The notes under the pieces: generated by a model
What the model saw: the letters and a program-made list of their open reading frames with translations, nothing else
Databases searched by the model: none
What the model was told of the DNA's origin: nothing
NCBI GenBank assembly: GCA_003427395.1
Contig: BFEA01000028.1
Span: 2,576,828-2,596,859 of the forward strand
Direction of reading: 5' to 3'
From: Chara braunii
Lineage: Eukaryota; Streptophyta; Charophyceae; Charales; Characeae
Length of the DNA: 20,032 nt
Program-made: the position numbers and the translations under genes
Shown here: one piece after another, positions 15,055 to 20,032 of the stretch
Layout: every line of letters begins with the position of its first letter
Position numbering within the stretch: the first letter of the stretch is position 1

Positions 15055-15211
15055 TTTGTCGTTCGTAGTGAGCGTAGATCAGCGGTGCGGATGCTTTCAA
15101 ATCTGCTCCTGAAATCCATCGAGTGTCGTCGGGATCGCATGCTTTGAAGGTAACTTTGTACTATCGAAGCTTGTTGTCGTACTTGCGATCCGTGATGACG
15201 TGGTCGACTTC
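15055..15211 (-). pseudogene. Chromodomain-like C-terminal module of pol
   Basis: Following integrase, the sequence from EVDHVITDRKYDN through YKVTFKACDPDDTRWISGADL to LIYAHYERQ has the chromodomain layout: an E-V-hydrophobic start, a central Y-x-V-x-F strand, the conserved Trp after an acidic stretch, and a C-terminal helix ending near Tyr. A TAG (15161-15163) interrupts it just before the YKV strand. In chromoviruses this module directs integration to particular chromatin. The aromatic cage is only partly recognisable, so the function is inferred. Confidence 0.6.
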
Positions 15212-16630
15212 CTGATGACTATCCAAAGATGGAGGGTCTTGCGATCATCGGCCCGGGAAGTCGTCGCTCTTAGCTGGTGTGTATGTCGCCAGCTTCGAGG
15301 CGTGAAAGACTGGATGGACCGTCAGATGCGGGGGGATGTTGATCACAAATGAGAGGCCATTGGGCTCATCGCCCGCGGCTGATGTTACGGGCTATGGTCC
15401 AAACCACTTGGGGAGTAGTTTGCACAAAACATCTTGTTCGAGTGCAAACTCTTCCGCGGAGACCCAAACCAGATCACCGGCGCGGATGGGACATGGCACG
15501 CAACACCTATTGGCTTGCTGCTGCATGCAGACTTGAGCCTTTTGCATGTTCGCGCGGGCTTGAGCCAGCAATTCCCTGTACTTCCGAACGGAAGCGGAAG
15601 AGCAAGCGGTGTCTATGTCGGTTGTTCGCGGAAGGAGAAGATCAGTGAAGATACGGTCTTTCTAGCCACCGTGGTGCAACTCGAATGGAGTCACGCCGAT
15701 CGCTGGATGCAACGAAGTGTTGTAGGCGAACTCGATGTCGGGGAGGCGGTCAACCCAATCCTTCTGATCCGGACGGATGAGCGTACGAAGCATCATTTGA
15801 GCATTTTGATGTGCCCGCTCCGTTTGCTCGTCCGTTTGTGGATGCCGAGCCTAACTTGGTTTCATCTTGGTGTCGGATTCCTGCATGAGAGAAGTTCAAA
15901 ATATGAACATGAAACGAGTGTCGCGGTCGCTGACAATGTCTTCCAGTACGCCGTGACTGCAAATCCAACCAGTGTGCAGTCAACTGGCTAACTTTTGTCA
16001 AAATTTTACTCAGAGAGTTTCTTAGCAACTCACTCGGGTTAATTCACCATTTTTCTAGAGGCGCGCAAGTTCGGGAGCCGTGCCGTAGTACTTGCAAGGG
16101 AGAAATTGTGCGTATTTACTCAATCGGTCAACGACTGTGAGGATGTCGTCGTGCCTGAGGCGGTCACGGGGAAACGGACTGGTGACGTCCATGGCAATGG
16201 AGAGGCCGGGTTCTTGTGGGATAGGCAACGGACGCAACTCGCCATAGGGATTGCGGCTGCGGGCCTTGCTTCGTCAGCAAACTTCGCAAGAGTCGCAATA
16301 CCGAGTGTCATTGGTAATGAGGTCGGGCTACCGGAATCGTTGCTGGAGTCGTGCAATAGTGCCATTGACTCCGAAATGGCCGGCGATTCGCGAGTCGTGG
16401 TACTCGTCGAGAAGGCGAGTTCGAAGACGACGGTCTTGTGGGACACACAGTAAGTCCTTGCCTCGCGAGTGGAGGAGCAAGTACCCGTCGACGATGCGAT
16501 AGTGGTTGACCGGCGGGTGATCTGAAGATAGATGCGCATACAGCATGGCAAAATCCAGATCGGACTCATAGCCCTGGATGAAGTGTCGTTGGAGTTCCTC
16601 ATCGAACGCGAAGGCATGATGTGTCATAGC
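15212..16630 (-). pseudogene. Integrase (HHCC zinc-binding domain, D,D35E core and C-terminal region), degenerate
   Basis: The HHCC zinc domain reads H-x3-D-x6-H (EYHDSRIAGHFG, about 16400) with CDSC and EVC, broken by TAG 16328-16330 and TGA 16274-16276. Core residues: the first Asp in MDVTSPFP (16187-16189), the second in SDRDTRF (15926-15928), and the Glu in QTDEQTER (15818-15820). Second Asp to Glu leaves 35 residues, exactly D,D35E. First to second Asp is 87 codons rather than about 60, because of a stop-rich insertion at about 15975-16057. The C-terminal part has a conserved GDLVWVSAEEF and LLPKWFGP motif and HPVFHASKL, typical of gypsy integrase. Integrase inserts the cDNA into chromosomes. 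Confidence 0.9.
15975..16057 (-). other. Stop-rich insertion in the integrase core
   Basis: Between LARL and GWICSHGVLEDIV about 27 extra codons are present, A/T-richer than the flanks, with five in-frame stops (first TAG at 16055-16057). The frame is the same before and after. Possible explanations are an insertion footprint or an unspliced intron; the stretch contains GT and AG dinucleotides at plausible sites, but removing them would not clear the first TAG. Confidence 0.55.
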
Positions 16631-16920
16631 TCAAAGATCGGGTCTTCGCGAGAATGCATCTGTTGCGCGATTGGAGAGGCTGATGAGATGTTTCGGTTTG
16701 AAGTCAAATTGGTCGATGAAGTACATCCATCGTCCGATCATGCTGCTCACCATATCCTGCGTCTTGTAGTAGGTCAACAGGTTGTTGTCAGTGACCCATG
16801 TGAACCTACGACGGCCAAGGAGGAAGTGTCGCCATCGCTTGAGAGTCATCACGAATGCGAACAGCTCCTTCTTCCTTGCATCATCAAGTGAATTGATGGG
16901 AGGCACTTTAATGGCTGAAA
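16631..16920 (-). pseudogene. RNase H C-terminal part
   Basis: After the 1-nt shift the sequence continues KVPPINSLDDARKKELFAFV, RWRHFLLGRRRFTWVTDNN (Asp of the active site) and ends in the NRATDAFSRRPDL motif that closes gypsy RNase H. A TGA (16631-16633) stands where the family runs on into integrase. CGA to TGA is a likely origin. RNase H degrades the RNA strand of the RNA:DNA hybrid. Confidence 0.9.
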
Positions 16921-17900
16921 TACTCCACGGGGTGCCAGTCGTCGCCGTCGTGTTGTTCCAAGACTGCCCCAATGTCATAGCCAGAAGCGTCAGTTGTCAC
17001 TCTCGTTGGCAAGGTGGGGTCGTAAATGCTAAGGACGGGTGACATGAGCATGGTCGTCTCGAGTGCTTGGAATGGCCGGCGCGCGTCATCATCGAATATG
17101 AATGGCACCTTTGGCGATTGTAATCTCGTTAATGGTGCAGCAATCCTTGAGTACCCGGTGATGAAGCGTTGATAGTAACCCGCCAACCCCATGAATGAGC
17201 GAACGTCCGTGGTGTTGGTGGGCTCGGGCCATACTCGGATGACCTCAATCTTGTCCGCAAGTGGATGGATGCATTGTGGCGTCACAAAATGGCCCAAGTA
17301 CTCGAGCTTTTGCCGCGCGAATTTGCATTTGTCGGAGTTGACTTTGTACTTGGCTTGTCGTAGCCGCTCCAAAACGGTGCGCAAGTGTTCCACATGCTCG
17401 TCCAAACTCAGGCTGTATACCAAGATATCGTCGAGGTAGATGAGTACAAATCTATCCAGCATATATCGGAACTCCGTTGTCATAGCCGCTTGGAACGTGG
17501 TCGGGGCATTCGTAAGGCCAAATGGCATGACCAACCATTCGAAATGCCCATATCGCGTCTTGAATGTGGTCTTGTAGCGGTCTTCCTTCCGGATCTCAAG
17601 TTGGTGATATCCCGATTTGAGGTCAAGCTTGGAGAAAAACTTAGCGTCACCCAGCCGTTCGAGAAGGTCGTCGATGCGTGGGAGAGGGCCGACGCTCTTG
17701 ACGGTTTGTGCGTTGAACTTGCAATAATCGATGCACAATCGCAAATCCTTGTTCTTCTTCCGGGCAAAGAGAACGAGAGCGCCGTATGGCGAAGAGCTAA
17801 GCCGAATCCAGCCTTTCTCAAAAAGGTCGTCGAGTTATGCCCGTAGCACACTTAACTCGTCCTCGCTCATGCCGTAGATGCAACCACGCGGAGGTACGAC
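16911..17900 (-). pseudogene. Ty3/gypsy reverse transcriptase and start of RNase H
   Basis: A premature TAA (17835-17837) splits the pre-RT linker (with the motif DVFEAPHRVV) from the RT. The open frame then shows the family blocks in order: LDLKSGYHQ, YGHFEWLVMPFGLTNAP, and the catalytic YLDDILVYS (Y-L-D-D codons 17438-17427). KLEYLGHFV, then FMGLAGYYQRFI of the thumb/connection region follow. RNase H begins with RVTTDASGYDIGAVLEQ, where the Asp is a metal-binding residue. The frame ends at TAA 16908-16910 because of one extra nucleotide; reading resumes in the next frame. Function: copies the element's RNA to cDNA inside virus-like particles. The fingers, palm and thumb are almost complete. 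Confidence 0.93.
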
Positions 17901-17944
17901 CCCCGCCTCAAGGATGATCTCGTGGCGGATGGGCCGATCCGGTA

Positions 17945-18410
17945 CTACTCTGTGCGGGGCTTCGAACACGTCGCCGTATGCGTCGAGAAGTTCGGTGATG
18001 CGTGGGTCCGCTGATGCATCCGTCGATGATATGTCATGGGGAGGGAGGCGTGGAGAAAATACACCCCCATCTCCTCGATGTCGTCCCGGGTGATAGAAGC
18101 TCGAATGCTTGCGGCGGACACCACGTGGCAGTTGATCGAAGGGTGAGGTGGAGACACCGTGCATGGGACTAGTAGTACTCCGTTACGATCATGAACGTGA
18201 ATGGTGCGGTGGTAGAAGTTCACCGAGTGATCCTCGCTGTGCAGCAATGACATGCCCAAAATCATGTCGAACTGGGTATCCAAAATGTTGAAGGACACGA
18301 CCTCGCTTGCATGCGGGGCAAAGTACACTGAGTGAAGGAGAAGATACTCCGAGACTAGGACATAGCCTGTGACAGGCAATCTACCACCCTGTGCCACGGT
18401 TGCTTGGAAA
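17945..18410 (-). pseudogene. Retropepsin-like aspartic protease, C-terminal part, and linker
   Basis: The segment ending AQGGRLPVTGYV followed by FDMILGMSLLHSEDHSVNF is the second half of a retroviral-type aspartic protease: the usual A-x-G-x-x-L-x-x-x-G turn and the D-x-I-L-G-M motif are present. This protease processes the Gag-Pol polyprotein. The catalytic D-T/S-G triplet should lie about 30 residues upstream. It is not in the same frame; a DTGST triplet occurs in another frame (near 18527-18513), at a distance of about 45 residues. Either the front half is frameshifted or it has been replaced by other sequence. Confidence 0.7.
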
Positions 18411-18600
18411 ATGGGGTTGAACCATCGACTTTCGGATCGGGCCCGGAATCCTTGTGTACTGGGTCACTGAGAAGAAGAGCCCTAACCAAGCTGGGTGAAG
18501 TGCTGGGAAGAAAGTTGATCCAGTATCAGACCAAATCAGTATCATGTGACGAACCACTTTCTGTAACGCGCGATTTTCTGCGCGGTTGCAATGAGGGGTC
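18411..18600. other. Junction upstream of the protease; tRNA-like boxes on the reverse strand
   Basis: On the reverse strand CCCAGCTTGGTTAGGGC (18499-18483) resembles a box A / D-arm, and GGTTCAACCCC (18423-18413) is a good box B. The roughly 60-nt gap is longer than in most tRNAs. A DTGST triplet in a different frame suggests this could instead be the frameshifted protease front half. The two readings conflict and I cannot settle them by eye. Confidence 0.35.
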
Positions 18601-19343
18601 CTAAGCTGGGAAGATTGGGCCAATTACGGGAGATCGGGATCGGTGGAGAATTGCATCAGTGTCCTCACTTTTTCGTCCTTTTTCGTCGCTTCGTGTCGGA
18701 TGACCGAGTTCGGAGCCAGGTGTATCTTGGGACGGCCGATTGAGTGATTGGTCGGATGATTGTCTGGCGCGACGTCACGCGCGCACGCAATTAATAAAAG
18801 TTGACGTCGTTTCTTTTGGTTCGGTTTTGATCTTTTGGAGGCGGACATCGCGCGGAAAATTGCTTCGTTCTTTTTTAATTTCCTTTTAAATCTTTTTCGA
18901 ATTTTGTCGAGTCCCCGATGGCTCTCGGAATTTCGGACTTTCCTTTTGGAATTCGTGCTTCTTTTTGCTTTTTCGCATTAGATAGGAATTTAGGAATTTA
19001 GTAATTAGGATTTTTCCTGCTGCACGACGCCTTTTGTTTATGCGCCTCTGCATGCGGCTGCAACGGTACTCTGATTAGTGGGCGCCCTTAATCGTATGTG
19101 TAACCGTAATTTTGGGCGGGCGCCATTGTAACTGTATCTCTCTTCTTGCACTTCGTCTCTCCCGCCCTCCCCCTCTTTCTTTTGCTGAAATTTTGTAAGT
19201 CGTGGCTTGCATGCTTGGATCGATGCGTGGAGAAGGGTTGCGTCCCCCACGTCGCGGCCGATCATGCAGAACGCATGCGTTCCCTCCCTAATCCTCACTC
19301 TCTAAGTCCTAGTAATTCCGTGTTCTTCGCGCATGCATGCACG

Positions 19344-19350
19344 CTATAAA
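19344..19350 (+). promoter_or_regulatory. TATA box candidate
   Basis: CTATAAA in GC-balanced context, followed about 30 nt later by a pyrimidine-rich start region (AGTCAGCTCTCTTAAC at 19367-19382). CATGCATG, an RY-type motif, is just upstream. This is the best Pol II core promoter candidate in the window outside the LTR. Confidence 0.45.
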
Positions 19351-19441
19351 GTTTGGCTGCGCGATTAGTCAGCTCTCTTAACCCGTTGTTGGAAGCTGGG
19401 GGTTGCGCGATCAGGAAGGGTCGGCACACGAGCGAAGTAAG

Positions 19442-19449
19442 AGGTGAGT
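19442..19449 (+). other. Splice donor candidate AG|GTGAGT
   Basis: A consensus 5' splice site about 70 nt after the predicted start, suitable for a non-coding first exon. T-rich sequence follows further downstream. It is only a consensus match. Confidence 0.3.
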
Positions 19450-20032
19450 AGAGCAGGAGTTGGGCGACCCGACGAGCTGGTGCCGAACGCGCAGGATTGG
19501 CGTGGGCCACGTCGGACTGTGGGCACGGGCGAATCCGACGGGTGCGGGAGGACTAAGCGGGGTGACAACTTCGTGGGTTGGTGCGTGACGACGGACTGTC
19601 CGCATCGGAGAGAGAGAGAGAAGAAGAGAGTTGAGGTCGATGGACGCGGATTTGCTGTTTTTTTGTCTCTCCCCCCTCTTCATCTGTGTACATACATTTT
19701 GATTGCGGCTCCGGGCGGTTTGCCCGTTCTTATTTTTGTTTCGGCTTTCTGAAATCTGGGCTTAGGTTTTTGCTCACATTTGTCCTTGCGATGTCCGTCT
19801 TGCTTGCATTATGTGTATGATTGCCAAATGTATGGATGTATGGATGATGGGACTGCTTGTCTATCTTTTTGAGAATCCCTGTCCTTGCGTTATGTCTGTG
19901 TCGAACCTTTGCCTACGCCTGATGTTATTGTAGATGAGATAGGAATCTGGCCCCGACAGTGGGTTTGTTCTCGTTTTGCTTATCCCGTGATGGGGGTTGT
20001 GATATGATTGCATCTTGCATAATCGACGATCC

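Larger units (their letters stand above)
14373..18410 (-). mobile_element. Truncated Ty3/gypsy (chromovirus-type) LTR retrotransposon
   Basis: The order protease, reverse transcriptase, RNase H, integrase, chromodomain-like tail, polypurine tract, LTR defines the Metaviridae (Ty3/gypsy) arrangement. Integrase downstream of RNase H excludes Ty1/copia. Gag, the protease active-site half, the primer-binding site and the 5' LTR are not found between 18410 and the window end, so the element is cut near 18400 or runs into unrelated sequence. It is inactive: two frameshifts, about 14 premature stops and an insertion interrupt pol. Confidence 0.88.
14969..18410 (-). pseudogene. gypsy pol polyprotein, degenerate (whole frame)
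   Basis: The reading frame passes through three open segments. Protease lies in one frame (18397-17945 open). A shift near 18050 leads to the reverse transcriptase frame (open 18164-17838 and 17834-16911, with a TAA at 17835-17837 between). A 1-nt insertion at about 16910 leads to a third frame, kept to the terminal TAA at 14969-14971. Premature stops in that third frame lie at 16631, 16328, 16274, 16055, several in 15975-16030, and at 15896, 15851, 15662, 15392, 15245 and 15161. The protein would be about 1,130 residues for the part present. Conserved residues are mostly kept despite the stops, so inactivation is fairly recent on the scale of the family. Confidence 0.9.
18601..20032 (+). other. 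Non-repetitive T-rich region, possible promoter/leader or LTR
   Basis: No coding frame with family resemblance is present on either strand. ACGT-core motifs (GACGTCACGC at 18771, TTGACGTCG at 18801), CATGCATG (19332) and a TATA box are + strand promoter-like. The stretch 19660-19940 is T-rich and intron-like. GA simple sequence lies at 19609-19628. It may be the 5' part of a gene lying to the right, or the LTR and leader of another retroelement. Confidence 0.4.

Overview
The window looks like eukaryotic, repeat-dominated intergenic DNA with no intact gene. It holds a decayed Ty3/gypsy (chromovirus-type) retrotransposon, tRNA-derived SINE-like elements with A/B boxes and A or T tails, foldback/MITE elements, one longer terminal-inverted-repeat element, and many micro- and minisatellites. 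I see no rRNA, intact tRNA, CRISPR array, operon or bacterial-type gene. The reverse transcriptase, RNase H and integrase read like the Ty3/gypsy proteins of streptophyte (charophyte) algae such as Chara. That taxon is an inference from the protein pattern and the repeat-rich context, and I hold it only moderately.

Layout. 1-1540: a C-run, a palindrome with a SINE fragment at its centre, a 116-bp-offset direct repeat and a reverse-strand SINE with an intact box A. 1540-3400: mostly anonymous, with an A-tailed retroposon-like repeat, a hairpin and a GGAGAT microsatellite. 3400-4000: a 163-bp foldback element between exact 19-bp direct repeats, next to a second small MITE and a tRNA-derived SINE. 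4440-7300: a dense cluster of simple repeats, a 192-bp near-perfect palindrome and two minisatellites. 7650-9000: TG/GA tracts, short tandem repeats and a second copy of the small MITE. 9128-10187: foldback copy 2, a tRNA-headed element with three 71-bp repeats, and half of foldback copy 3. 10448-11313: an 866-bp element with 78-bp terminal inverted repeats. 11540-13660: degenerate direct repeats, A/T-tailed retroposon-like units and a 55-bp tandem duplication.

14230-18410 (reverse strand): one truncated Ty3/gypsy element. Reading from high to low coordinates it has the C-terminal part of an aspartic protease, a reverse transcriptase with an intact YLDD, RNase H, an integrase with HHCC and D,D35E residues, a chromodomain-like tail, a polypurine tract and an LTR starting TGGCATACTG. 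Two frameshifts, about 14 premature stops and a stop-rich insertion inside the integrase make it a pseudogene. Its gag, the protease active-site half and its 5' LTR are not recognisable.

18600-20032 is non-repetitive, T-rich sequence with a TATA box (19344) and a GT splice-donor consensus (19444) on the + strand. It could be the promoter and 5' leader of a gene beyond the window, or the LTR of another retroelement, because a primer-binding-site-like stretch sits at 19951. I could not separate these two readings. Nothing here amounts to a new biochemical system. The most notable points are the foldback families, their repeated association with SINE sequence, and the structured LTR.
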